Part shown: positions 17,514 to 25,035 of the stretch, piece after piece | Layout: each line of letters starts with the position of its first letter | Position numbering within the stretch: position 1 is the stretch's first letter | Origin: Massilia putida | Lineage (GTDB): Bacteria; Pseudomonadota; Gammaproteobacteria; Burkholderiales; Burkholderiaceae_D | Length of the DNA stretch: 64,000 nucleotides | Direction of reading: 5' to 3' | Assembly (NCBI RefSeq): GCF_001941825.1 | Contig: NZ_CP019038.1 | Location: 2,728,001-2,792,000, forward strand | Notes under the pieces: generated by a model | The model's database searches: none | Seen by the model: only the letters and a program-made list of their open reading frames with translations | Told to the model about the DNA's origin: nothing | Made by a program: the position numbers and the translations under genes

Positions 17514-17987
17514 CGCAGAACTTGCGCGATATTGCTTTCCATCTTGCTAGACATGGTTGAGATTCCATGCGTCGGACTTTTAATTTGCAAAGAGTCCGCT
17601 GCTTCCGATACTGCTGAAAATATTTTCAGAATCGTTGCAGAGAAACAACACATAAACTGCTTTGTGGGCAGAAATGCGAACCAAACTAGGCTTGATCATT
17701 GATCTAGCTGTGTTCGACTCGAGTTTTTGAGCAATGTGTTTGTTTGCTTTTTGACCCAAAATTGCGGACGCAATTAGGGAGCCCTCGGTGTTTACATGCC
17801 AGCCCCATGAGATTTTAATAATAAAATCAAGGACTTACCGATCGGCTTGCAGGATGGATACAACTTTAGCTAACTGCCGCAAAGGCGGCGATCGCGACCA
17901 CGTGTCGCACGCAAACCGCTATTGTAAGCGTTCCGTGCCGCTCCCGCCTCAGCCGTCGTCATTTTGTCGTGGCCGGGAAACGCGGGC
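17514..17987. other. AT-richer accessory spacer upstream of the intron
   Basis: These 470 bp are clearly lower in GC than the rest of the window and hold no convincing gene. A 39-codon minus-strand frame starting at 17699 (MIKPSLVRISAHK...) has no ribosome-binding site. A perfect 16-bp palindrome, AATTGCGGACGCAATT, lies at 17760-17775 and could be an operator. The sequence next to the intron (17514-17540) is its 5' exon. The composition suggests acquired DNA. Confidence 0.5.
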
Positions 17988-18695
17988 TCAGCGCCGCAGC
18001 TTCCAGCCGCCATCGACGTCGATCACGCTGCCGGTGATAAAAGTATTACCAGCAAGCATGACGATGACCTCGGCCACGTCCGCCGCCGTTCCGACACGCC
18101 CGGCGGGCACGGCCGCGCCCATTTCTTCGAACAAGCGGCTGCGCTGCGCGTCCGGCACGCGGTGCCACCACGGCGTATCGATCACGCCCGGCGCCACCAT
18201 ATTCACGCGCAACGGCTGCAGTTCCGACGCCAGGATGGGCAGCATCGCCTCCAGCGCCCCGTTGATGGCGGCCAGGCCGGCCGTTCCTGGCTGCTGGGCG
18301 CGGGCGGAGATGGCGCCGACCAGCGTCGCGGAACCGCCCGCCGCGATGCCGGTCAGGCTGGCTTGTAACACGTTCAGCTGGGGCCAGAACTTGCCGTCGA
18401 AGCCGGTCCGCAAGTCGTCCAGCGCCAGCTCGCGGAACGCGCCGGCCCCGGACGCGCCGGACGCGCATACGACCAGGTGATCGAACGGGCCGTGCCCGGC
18501 GAAGAACGCATCGCATTGTTCGCGCCGGGCGGCATCGAGCTGGACGAAGCGGATGCCGGGCACCTCGAGGGCGGCGCCTTTCGCGGCGTCGCGCCCCGTC
18601 ACGGTGACGCTGGCGCCCGATGCCGCAAAGCGGCGGGCGCTTTCCAGGCCGATGCCGGACGTGCCGCCGATGACGATGATGCGCTGGTCTTTCAT
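17988..18695 (-). CDS. SDR-fold oxidoreductase-like protein lacking the Tyr-Lys pair
   Basis: The 235-residue Rossmann protein belongs to the short-chain dehydrogenase superfamily. The nucleotide-binding motif GGTSGIG is near residue 11, and the C-terminal PGVIDTPWW and ITGSVIDVDGG are typical. Where active members carry YxxxK, this protein reads GLAAINGAL, so both the catalytic Tyr and Lys are replaced. It may bind NAD(P) without classical dehydrogenase chemistry or use another mechanism. AAGG lies 6 nt before the ATG. The frameshifted LysR gene lies 99 nt upstream on the same strand. Confidence 0.8.
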   Translation of the reverse strand: MKDQRIIVIGGTSGIGLESARRFAASGASVTVTGRDAAKGAALEVPGIRFVQLDAARREQCDAFFAGHGPFDHLVVCASGASGAGAFRELALDDLRTGFDGKFWPQLNVLQASLTGIAAGGSATLVGAISARAQQPGTAGLAAINGALEAMLPILASELQPLRVNMVAPGVIDTPWWHRVPDAQRSRLFEEMGAAVPAGRVGTAADVAEVIVMLAGNTFITGSVIDVDGGWKLRR

Positions 18696-18794
18696 GGTCT
18701 GCCTTTCATGATGGGTTGCAATGAAAAGCAGTGTAGGAGCGGCCGCGCGCCGGCGGAAATCATATCCGCCGATACGACCCATCGGGGCCGCCGA

Positions 18795-19702
18795 TCACGC
18801 GGCGATGCGATCAACCTGTTCGCGCAGCCAGGCCAGCGCCGGGTCGGCATGGAAGCGCGGATGCCAGGCCGCGTACAGCGCAAAACCCCGGCTCTCGAAC
18901 GGCAGCGGGAAGCTGTCGAGCACGCCGGCATGCCAGGCCGCCAGCCGCGACGGCACGGTGGCGACGTGGTCGGACTGGCACAGCAAGCGGGCACGAGCGC
19001 GAACGATTGCACGGACAGCACGACGTTGCGGCTGCGGCCCAGCGCCTGCAGATGCTCGTCCATGAAGCCGTGCAGGCTGCCGCCGCTCGTGGAGACGAGC
19101 ACGTGACGGAGGGCGCAATACGCGTCGAGGGCCAGCGGCGCCGTGCCGCGCGGATGGCCCTTGCGCTGCACCATGACGAAATGCTCGTCGAACAAGAGCC
19201 GGGCGCGCATATTCTCCGGGACCATGCGTTCCGAACCGATCAGCAGGTCGACCTCCCCGTCCTGCAGCTGCGCCGCGATCCGGGCGCCGTCGGCCATCCG
19301 GAATGCCAGGCGCACGCCCGGCCCCGCGCATTGCGCCAGCCGGCCGGCCAGCGGCAGGCCCAGCACGACGGTCGACAAATCGCTGGCCGCGATCTGGAAC
19401 GTGCGCTGCGCGGTGGCGGGATCGAAGGCCGGCTGTCCGCGCACGATGCCGGCCAGCTGGTCGAGGGCCGCGCGCACGGGTTCGGCGAGGTCGAGGCCGC
19501 GGGTCGTCGGCGTCATTCCGCGGCCATTGTCGGCGGGCAGCAGCAGCGGATCGTCGAACAGCTGGCGCAGGCGCGCGAGCTGACCGGACACGGCGGACTG
19601 GCTCAGGTGCAGCCGCCGGGCGGCACGGGTCACGTTCGCTTCCGTCAGCAAGGCGTCGAGCGTGACGAGCAGGTTCAGGTCGAAGGCGCGGAGGTCGTTC
19701 AT
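18795..19702 (-). pseudogene. LysR-family regulator, frameshifted
   Basis: The reading frame starts as a clear LysR protein. MNDLRAFDLNLLVTLDALL is followed by the helix-turn-helix TRAARRLHLSQSAVSGQLARL and a PBP2 effector domain. After about 240 residues (SVQSFALVPA) the match jumps by one frame and continues as LLCQSDHVATVPSRLAAW to a normal C-terminus. A single missing base near 18986 (GC|TTG) explains the break. Repaired, the protein would be 302 residues. It is either a recent pseudogene or a sequencing error. It would plausibly have regulated the SDR gene. Confidence 0.85.
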
Positions 19703-19780
19703 GCGCTTATTATTGCGCATGCCCAAGCCAGCGGTTTCCCGTCGCGCGAATAATGCACGCTCGCATAGGGAGGAGCTCGG

Positions 19781-20455
19781 ATGGGTATCGAAGACTGGCC
19801 GGAACAGACCCGGCCGCGCGAACGGCTCGTGCGCGAAGGGGCGCAGGCCCTGTCGGATCCGGAACTGCTGGCGCTGCTGCTGCGCGTGGGCGTACGCGGC
19901 AAGAGCGCAGTGGAACTGGGCCGCGACATCCTGCGGCATTTCGGCTCGCTGCACGGCTTGTTCGGCGCCAGCCTCGACGATGTGTCCGAGGTGCATGGCC
20001 TCGGCATGGCGAAATATGCCCAGTTGCAAGCCGTGATGGAACTGGCACGGCGCGCCATCGCCGAGCAGTTGCAGAGCGGAGAAGCGTTCGGCTCGCCCGA
20101 ACTCGTCAAGCGCTACCTGCGCATCAAACTGGGCGGCCAGCGCCACGAATCCTTCGTCGTGCTGTTCCTGGACGTCAAGAACCGGCTCATTGCCGACCGC
20201 GAACTGTTCCGCGGCACGCTCACACAGACGAGCGTCTACCCGCGCGAAGTCGTCGTCGAAGCCCTGGCGCGCAATGCGGCCGCCGTGATCCTCGCGCACA
20301 ACCACCCGTCCGGGCTGCCGGAGCCGAGCGACGCCGATCTGCGGCTGACGCAGGCGCTGGTCCAGGCGCTGGGCCTCGTGGACATCCGCGTGCTCGACCA
20401 TTTCATCGTCGCGGGCCCGCTGGTGCATGCATTCTCGGAGCACGGACAGATCTGA
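19781..20455 (+). CDS. radC: RadC family protein (JAB/MPN domain)
   Basis: The 224-residue protein has an N-terminal helix-hairpin-helix-like region (about 25-95). A C-terminal JAB1/MPN metalloprotease-like fold contains the JAMM ligands H173, H175 and D186 ([16 protein letters not shown]). The role of RadC in DNA repair is disputed and its biochemical function is not settled. GGAGG lies 7 nt before the ATG. In many betaproteobacteria radC lies close to fkpB-ispH and rpmB. Here the intron, SDR and LysR genes separate it from fkpB. Confidence 0.93.
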   Translation: MGIEDWPEQTRPRERLVREGAQALSDPELLALLLRVGVRGKSAVELGRDILRHFGSLHGLFGASLDDVSEVHGLGMAKYAQLQAVMELARRAIAEQLQSGEAFGSPELVKRYLRIKLGGQRHESFVVLFLDVKNRLIADRELFRGTLTQTSVYPREVVVEALARNAAAVILAHNHPSGLPEPSDADLRLTQALVQALGLVDIRVLDHFIVAGPLVHAFSEHGQI

Positions 20456-20490
20456 GCTAGCATGCTGTTTTCACCGTGACAGATGAGCCC

Positions 20491-21042
20491 ATGACCCTAC
20501 GCATCCTTGCCCTCTGCGGCAGCCAGCGCGCCCGTTCGATGAGCGGCGGCGTGCTGCGCGCCTGCCGCGACCTCGCGCCGGCCGGCGTCGCCATCGACCT
20601 CTTCGAGCAGCACAAGGATTTCCCGCTGTTCAATCCCGAGCGCACCGACCAGCCCTCCGGCGTGCTGGCTCTGCAGGACGCGATCACGGCGGCCGACGCC
20701 CTCCTCATCGCCAGCCCAGAGTATGCGCACGGCGTCACGGGCACCCTCAAGAACACGCTCGACTGGGTCGTCGGCCACGCGCCGTTCGCGGGCAAGCCGG
20801 TCGCCGTGCTCAATCCGTCGTATCAATCGTTCCACGCGGACGAGGCGCTGAAGGAAACGCTGCGCACGATGTCGGCCGACCTCGTCCTCGACGCCTGCCT
20901 GCGCATTCCCGTCATCGGTTCCGGCGTGGATCCGGACCGGATCGCGGACATTCCCCGCTTCGCGACACCCATCGCGGCCGCGCTGCGCGCACTCGTGGCG
21001 CATATCGGACGCACCGCCGCGGCCCCGATAACCCGGGAATAA
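20491..21042 (+). CDS. NAD(P)H-dependent FMN reductase family flavoprotein
   Basis: The flavodoxin-like protein of about 183 residues has the FMN-phosphate loop LCGSQRARSMS near its N-terminus. The family motif ASPEYAHGVTGTLKNTLDW is near residue 70. Members reduce quinones, azo dyes, chromate or free FMN. The start is uncertain. A GTG 15 nt upstream is in frame, and neither start has a strong ribosome-binding site. It follows radC by about 35 nt and may be co-transcribed. Confidence 0.85.
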   Translation: MTLRILALCGSQRARSMSGGVLRACRDLAPAGVAIDLFEQHKDFPLFNPERTDQPSGVLALQDAITAADALLIASPEYAHGVTGTLKNTLDWVVGHAPFAGKPVAVLNPSYQSFHADEALKETLRTMSADLVLDACLRIPVIGSGVDPDRIADIPRFATPIAAALRALVAHIGRTAAAPITRE

Positions 21043-21139
21043 TGGTGTGTAAACAGGACCTTACGAAGCAAACATTGCGAGAATTCACGATTGTTAAATT
21101 TCGTAGATTTATCGAGAAACAATTTTTTTCCGCAAGTTG

Positions 21140-21169
21140 TTGATTACGCGACGGTTTTCAAGCTATACT
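21140..21169 (+). promoter_or_regulatory. Sigma-70 promoter of rpmB-rpmG
   Basis: TTGATT (21140-21145) and TATACT (21164-21169) are spaced by 18 bp, about 40 nt upstream of the rpmB start codon. The surrounding sequence is AT-rich and includes a T-run just upstream that resembles an UP element. This is a strong promoter, as expected for ribosomal protein genes. Confidence 0.8.
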
Positions 21170-21209
21170 CTCGTTTTCCGATTGTGGAAGTTTATTCAAG
21201 GAGTGCGCT

Positions 21210-21446
21210 ATGGCACGTGTTTGCCAAGTTACTGGCAAGGGTCCGATGGTTGGCAACAACGTCTCCCACGCCAACAACAAAACCAAGCGTCGTTTTCTGC
21301 CGAACCTGCAGAACCGCCGCATCTTCGTAGAATCCGAAAACCGCTGGGTCTCCCTGCGTATTTCGAACGCCGGCCTGCGCGTCATCGACAAGCTCGGCAT
21401 CGACGCTGTGCTGGCCGACATGCGCGCCCGCGGCGAGAAAATCTAA
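21210..21446 (+). CDS. rpmB: 50S ribosomal protein L28
   Basis: The 78-residue basic protein opens with [23 protein letters not shown], the standard L28 N-terminus, and ends with [12 protein letters not shown]. Length is exact for the family. Of the zinc-binding cysteines found in some L28 proteins only C5 is present, so this is the zinc-independent form. AAGGAG lies 9 nt before the ATG. rpmG follows after 13 nt. Confidence 0.98.
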   Translation: MARVCQVTGKGPMVGNNVSHANNKTKRRFLPNLQNRRIFVESENRWVSLRISNAGLRVIDKLGIDAVLADMRARGEKI

Positions 21447-21459
21447 TTAGGGAGTCATC

Positions 21460-21627
21460 ATGGCAAAAACTGGCCGCGACAAGATCAAACTGGAATCGAC
21501 CGCAGGTACCGGTCACTTCTACACCACGACCAAGAACAAGCGCACGATGCCGGCGAAGATGGAAATCACCAAATTCGACCCGAAAGCACGCAAGCACGTG
21601 ATCTACAAAGAAACCAAGATCAAGTAA
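21460..21627 (+). CDS. rpmG: 50S ribosomal protein L33
   Basis: This short 55-residue gene starts [20 protein letters not shown] and ends [10 protein letters not shown]. It is the zinc-free form of L33, because the paired CxxC motifs are absent. AGGGAG lies 5-6 nt before the ATG. It shares its transcript with rpmB, and a strong terminator follows 18 nt after the stop. Confidence 0.98.
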   Translation: MAKTGRDKIKLESTAGTGHFYTTTKNKRTMPAKMEITKFDPKARKHVIYKETKIK

Positions 21628-21645
21628 TCTGGTTCTTTGCTTCAG

Positions 21646-21685
21646 AAAAGCCGCCCACTTCGCAGTGCGCGGCTTTTTGTTTTTC
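21646..21685 (+). terminator. Intrinsic terminator of rpmB-rpmG
   Basis: A 9-bp stem (AAAAGCCGC with GCGGCTTTT) encloses an inner CACT/AGTG stem around a TCGC loop, with one C-C mismatch. A run of T interrupted by one G follows. It is textbook in form. Confidence 0.93.
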
Positions 21686-21760
21686 TGGGCCATTGATTGG
21701 AGTCATTCGATTCACGTGGCCGCGCCGCTATAGTCGAACGTCCCCTTCGCTGGAGAACGC

Positions 21761-22873
21761 ATGATGAGGCACTTTCGACTGTCGCTGCTGCCCGTCCTGG
21801 CCTGTCTGGCCGCCTGCTCCACGCCCTACCGCCCAGCCATCGTCGTGCACGACAGCGCGACGTTTCCCGGCATCGCGGGCATCACCGCGCTCGCCGGCGC
21901 GCGGCCCGTCGACGTGATCCTCGTGCATGGCATGTGCACCCACGATACCGGCTGGGCGGAACGCCAGATCGACCGCATCGCCGGCATCATCGAAGCGCAC
22001 GGGCCGTCGCCGATACCGGCGACGGGCGTGCCGGCTGCCGGCCCGGTCGCCCCCACGCGCATCGGGATCGTCGAGCGCACGCGCCGGCTGGCCGGCGGCA
22101 CGGTCCGCTTCCACGCCCTCGTATGGTCGCCGCTGACGGCCCCGCTGAAGCACCAGCTCGACTTCGACATGACGGGCGATCCGACCGATTGCTCCGGCGC
22201 CGGCGAATGCAAGCCCAAACGCACCTCGCTGAACGGCTACGTCAAGGACAATCTGCTGAACGATTGCCTGTCCGATGCCGTCATCTACCAAGGCGAGAGC
22301 CACGTGGCGATCCGCGACGCGATGGTCCAGACGATCGCGCACGTGATCGACAACAATCCGGACAGCGAAACGCCCCTCGTCGTCGTCGCGGAAAGCCTGG
22401 GCAGCAAGATGCTGTTCGACGCCTTGAGCGCCATGCTGGAATCGTGGCAGCCGCGGACCCGGGCGCTGGGCCAGGAGGCGGCGCGCCGGCTCGGGCTGCT
22501 GTTCATGGCCGGCAACCAGTTGCCCATCCTCGGCCTGGCCGAGCAATCGGCCGGCCCGCGCGCGCTGGCGGTGCAGGACTCGCTGCAGCGCTTCCTCGAC
22601 TTGCGCCGCCGCCAGCCCAACCGCCGCACGGAAGCCCTGCGGCGCCTGGCCGTCGTCGCCTTTACGGATCCGAACGACCTGCTGTCCTACCGTCTGCTGC
22701 CGGCCCGCTACACGGCGCCGGACGTGGCCGTGGCGGACGTGCTCGTATCGAACGACAGCAGCTGGCTGGGATTGATCGAGAATCCGATGACGGCGCACCT
22801 GGACTATCTGGCGAATCCCGACGTGGGAACGATGATCGCCTGCGGCTTTCCACCCGAGCGGTTCTGCCGCTGA
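21761..22873 (+). CDS. Outer-membrane lipoprotein with alpha/beta-hydrolase features
   Basis: The 370-residue protein has a lipoprotein signal with lipobox LAAC (Cys at residue 19), so it is predicted to be membrane-anchored. VDVILVHGMCTHDTGWA (about residues 50-66) resembles the oxyanion-hole strand of alpha/beta hydrolases. VVVAESLGSKMLFDAL (about 207-222) looks like a nucleophile elbow with Ser as nucleophile. A lipase or esterase role is therefore plausible, but the substrate is unknown. The family was not recognised with certainty. GGAG lies 5 nt before the first ATG. Confidence 0.75.
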   Translation: MMRHFRLSLLPVLACLAACSTPYRPAIVVHDSATFPGIAGITALAGARPVDVILVHGMCTHDTGWAERQIDRIAGIIEAHGPSPIPATGVPAAGPVAPTRIGIVERTRRLAGGTVRFHALVWSPLTAPLKHQLDFDMTGDPTDCSGAGECKPKRTSLNGYVKDNLLNDCLSDAVIYQGESHVAIRDAMVQTIAHVIDNNPDSETPLVVVAESLGSKMLFDALSAMLESWQPRTRALGQEAARRLGLLFMAGNQLPILGLAEQSAGPRALAVQDSLQRFLDLRRRQPNRRTEALRRLAVVAFTDPNDLLSYRLLPARYTAPDVAVADVLVSNDSSWLGLIENPMTAHLDYLANPDVGTMIACGFPPERFCR

Positions 22874-22996
22874 TTCATTCCGGCACGCTGCCGTGCGCTG
22901 GCTGGCCACGGATGCGCGTACAGTGAAATGACCGGCGCCGCCGCCCGATGCTCGTCTCAGGCCAGTACCGGCAACGGGATATGAATCGAGAGCATC

Positions 22997-23275
22997 ATGA
23001 AAGAATCCAGACCTTCCAATACCTTCCGTGGATTGCCGCTCACGCCTGAACAGGACAGTGAGATTCGGCACTATATCCACGTCAAGGAACGCAACGGCAT
23101 CCCATGGGACACGCCCGAACTCGCCGCCATGCTGGCGGACATGCTGGATCCGCCCGAGCTGGCGGCTGAAGAGCGCCAATCGATCGACGACAGCATGCAG
23201 ACCGAACACGCTACCGCCCAGGAAGGCGTCGACGCCGATTTGCTGCCGCCCGGGGCCGGACGGGGCGTCACCTGA
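22997..23275 (+). CDS. Small hypothetical protein, 92 residues
   Basis: This acidic, soluble protein is rich in Pro, Glu and Asp, has no signal peptide and no recognised domain. The region FRGLPLTPEQDSEIRHYIH is the most structured-looking part. GAATCGAGAG upstream offers only a weak ribosome-binding site. Coding potential is supported by base composition and an intact frame. Function is unknown. Confidence 0.55.
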   Translation: MKESRPSNTFRGLPLTPEQDSEIRHYIHVKERNGIPWDTPELAAMLADMLDPPELAAEERQSIDDSMQTEHATAQEGVDADLLPPGAGRGVT

Positions 23276-23287
23276 ACCGGGCGCCGT

Positions 23288-23524
23288 CTACCTACCGGAT
23301 TCGTCCGGCGCCGACGGCGTGATGGCTTCGGAAATGGATTGCTCCGGGCTGAGCCGGCGCCGCAAGTCGGGATGCGTCAAGACCCGGCGAATGACCTCGG
23401 ATGGAACGAACTTGTGTTCCATATAGCGCTGGGCCAGCTCCGCGTTGCGGACGGCAAGGATATTCAGGCCGCGCGCGACGGCATTTGCGGTGACTTCGTC
23501 TGAACGGCGCTGGCGCTCTTGCAT
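23288..23524 (-). CDS. Small hypothetical protein, about 78 residues
   Basis: This basic, Arg-rich, probably helical protein runs MQERQRRSDEVTANAVARGL... to PDESGR. AGGGAG lies 9 nt before the chosen ATG. The frame is open a further 32 codons upstream, with a less likely start. It converges with the 92-residue hypothetical. No domain was recognised and function is unknown. Confidence 0.5.
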   Translation of the reverse strand: MQERQRRSDEVTANAVARGLNILAVRNAELAQRYMEHKFVPSEVIRRVLTHPDLRRRLSPEQSISEAITPSAPDESGR

Positions 23525-23618
23525 GACACGTTTCTCCCTGACTTCCGTGCGGCGATCATACCCGCGCCGGATGCGATCTGCAGACTTTTCCGGCGCATTG
23601 CCGCGCGCCACGATCCAC

Positions 23619-23647
23619 AAATGAAAACACCCCTGCGCGAGGGGTGT
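23619..23647 (-). terminator. Intrinsic terminator of the desaturase gene
   Basis: ACACCCC pairs with GGGGTGT across a 7-nt loop, 36 nt past the desaturase stop codon. On the minus strand TTTTCATTTG follows. Confidence 0.85.
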
Positions 23648-23683
23648 CGTGATGGGCCGGCCATGCCGGCTCCGTCGTCATGC

Positions 23684-24895
23684 TTACGCGTAGCTGCGCA
23701 GGCGCATCGAGAACTCTTGCAGCGACTTGATGCCGGACGCTTCGGCGCGGGCGCACCAGTCCTGCAGCTGGTGCAGCAGTTGGTCGCGGGTCGAATGCGA
23801 GCGTTCCCAGATCGCGCCCAGTTCCACGCGCATCTGGTGCATCGTCTCCAGGGCCTTGCTGTGCTGGAACAGCTCGACCAGCTGGGCCTGTTGCGGCGCC
23901 TGCAGCTTGGCCGGTTCGCTCTGCATCAGCTTGCGCGAGCTCTTGAGGAAGCGCGATTCCAGCTCGGCCTTCTGCTTCAGGTGCTCGACTTCCTCGCGGA
24001 ACGCGAGCTTGACCGACTTGGCATACTTCGCCATCACGTCGTAACGGTTGGCGATGACGGCCTGCAGGGTGTCGAAGTCGGCTTCCAGCTTGTTCTTTTG
24101 CAAGCGCGGCTTCGGAATGGTCTTCTTGACCTTGGCCAGGCCCACCATTTCCATCGCGCGGATATACCCCCAGCCGATGTCGAACTCGTACCACTTGCTC
24201 GACAGCTTGGCCGACGTGGCGAAGGTGTGGTGGTTGTTGTGCAGCTCTTCACCACCGATGATGATGCCCCACGGCATGATGTTCCGAGCCGCATCGTTGC
24301 AGTCGTAATTGCGATAGCCCCAGAAGTGGCCGATGCCGTTGATGATGCCGGCCGCCGTGATCGGGATCCACAGCATCTGCACGGCCCAGATCGTGATGCC
24401 GAGGACGCCGAACATCGCGACGTTCAGCGGCAGCAGCATCGACACGCCGAGCCAGCTGTAACGCGTGTACAGGTTGTTCTCGATCCAGTCGTTCGGGCAA
24501 CCGTGGCCGTATTTGTCCAGGGTTTCCTTGTTCTTCGTTTCGGCGCGGTACAGCTCGGCGCCGCGCAACAACACTTCCTTGATACCGCGCGTTACCGGGC
24601 TGTGCGGATCGTCCACCGTCTCGCACTTGGCGTGGTGTTTGCGGTGCACGGCGGCCCATTCCTTGGTCACCTGGCCGGTGGTCATCCACAGCCAGAAGCG
24701 GAAGAAATGGCTCGCGATCGGATGCAGGTCCAGTGCGCGGTGCGCCTGGTGGCGGTGCAGGTAAATCGTCACGCCGGCGATCGTGATGTGCGTGACAATC
24801 AGCGTGTACACGACCATCTGCCAGACCGACAGGTCGAACAGACCGCCGTCCAGGAAGGACAGCACGGCGTGCAGGGTGTTGCTGAGAAAATTCAT
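23684..24895 (-). CDS. Membrane-bound acyl desaturase (delta-9 type)
   Basis: This di-iron membrane enzyme introduces a double bond into acyl chains and helps adjust membrane fluidity. The three histidine boxes are present: HRHQAHR (47-53), HRKHH (84-88) and HNNHH in the C-terminal half of the membrane domain. Four or more hydrophobic segments surround them. The 403-residue length includes a soluble helical tail of about 130 residues (from about 270), typical of the proteobacterial DesC-like group. GTGGAG precedes the ATG. A 14-bp palindrome lies upstream, and a terminator follows the gene. Confidence 0.93.
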   Translation of the reverse strand: MNFLSNTLHAVLSFLDGGLFDLSVWQMVVYTLIVTHITIAGVTIYLHRHQAHRALDLHPIASHFFRFWLWMTTGQVTKEWAAVHRKHHAKCETVDDPHSPVTRGIKEVLLRGAELYRAETKNKETLDKYGHGCPNDWIENNLYTRYSWLGVSMLLPLNVAMFGVLGITIWAVQMLWIPITAAGIINGIGHFWGYRNYDCNDAARNIMPWGIIIGGEELHNNHHTFATSAKLSSKWYEFDIGWGYIRAMEMVGLAKVKKTIPKPRLQKNKLEADFDTLQAVIANRYDVMAKYAKSVKLAFREEVEHLKQKAELESRFLKSSRKLMQSEPAKLQAPQQAQLVELFQHSKALETMHQMRVELGAIWERSHSTRDQLLHQLQDWCARAEASGIKSLQEFSMRLRSYA

Positions 24896-24952
24896 CGATA
24901 CTCCACTAAGGATGACTAGGGTCGTGCCGTTCTTTCTATGGAACAGTCGCTA

Positions 24953-24966
24953 TGACAAGAGTGTCA
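24953..24966. promoter_or_regulatory. Candidate operator upstream of the desaturase gene
   Basis: TGACA-AGAG-TGTCA is a perfect 5-4-5 inverted repeat, 58 nt upstream of the desaturase start. Desaturase genes are often repressed by TetR- or FadR-type regulators bound at such sites. The regulator is not identifiable here. Confidence 0.35.
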
Positions 24967-25035
24967 CGCTTTAATGCATGACGCAAACACGCATTTTAAC
25001 GTGGAACCTATGCCGCACGGCACGTACTGACGCAA

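Noticed and set aside
17457..17702. Plus-strand 81-codon frame over the intron 5' end
   Set aside because: It spans the boundary between intron RNA and spacer, has no ribosome-binding site and no domain.
18692..20443. Single protein of 583 residues covering LysR and radC
   Set aside because: Only the middle part is LysR-like. The N-terminal third is antisense to radC and the C-terminal part follows the frameshift.
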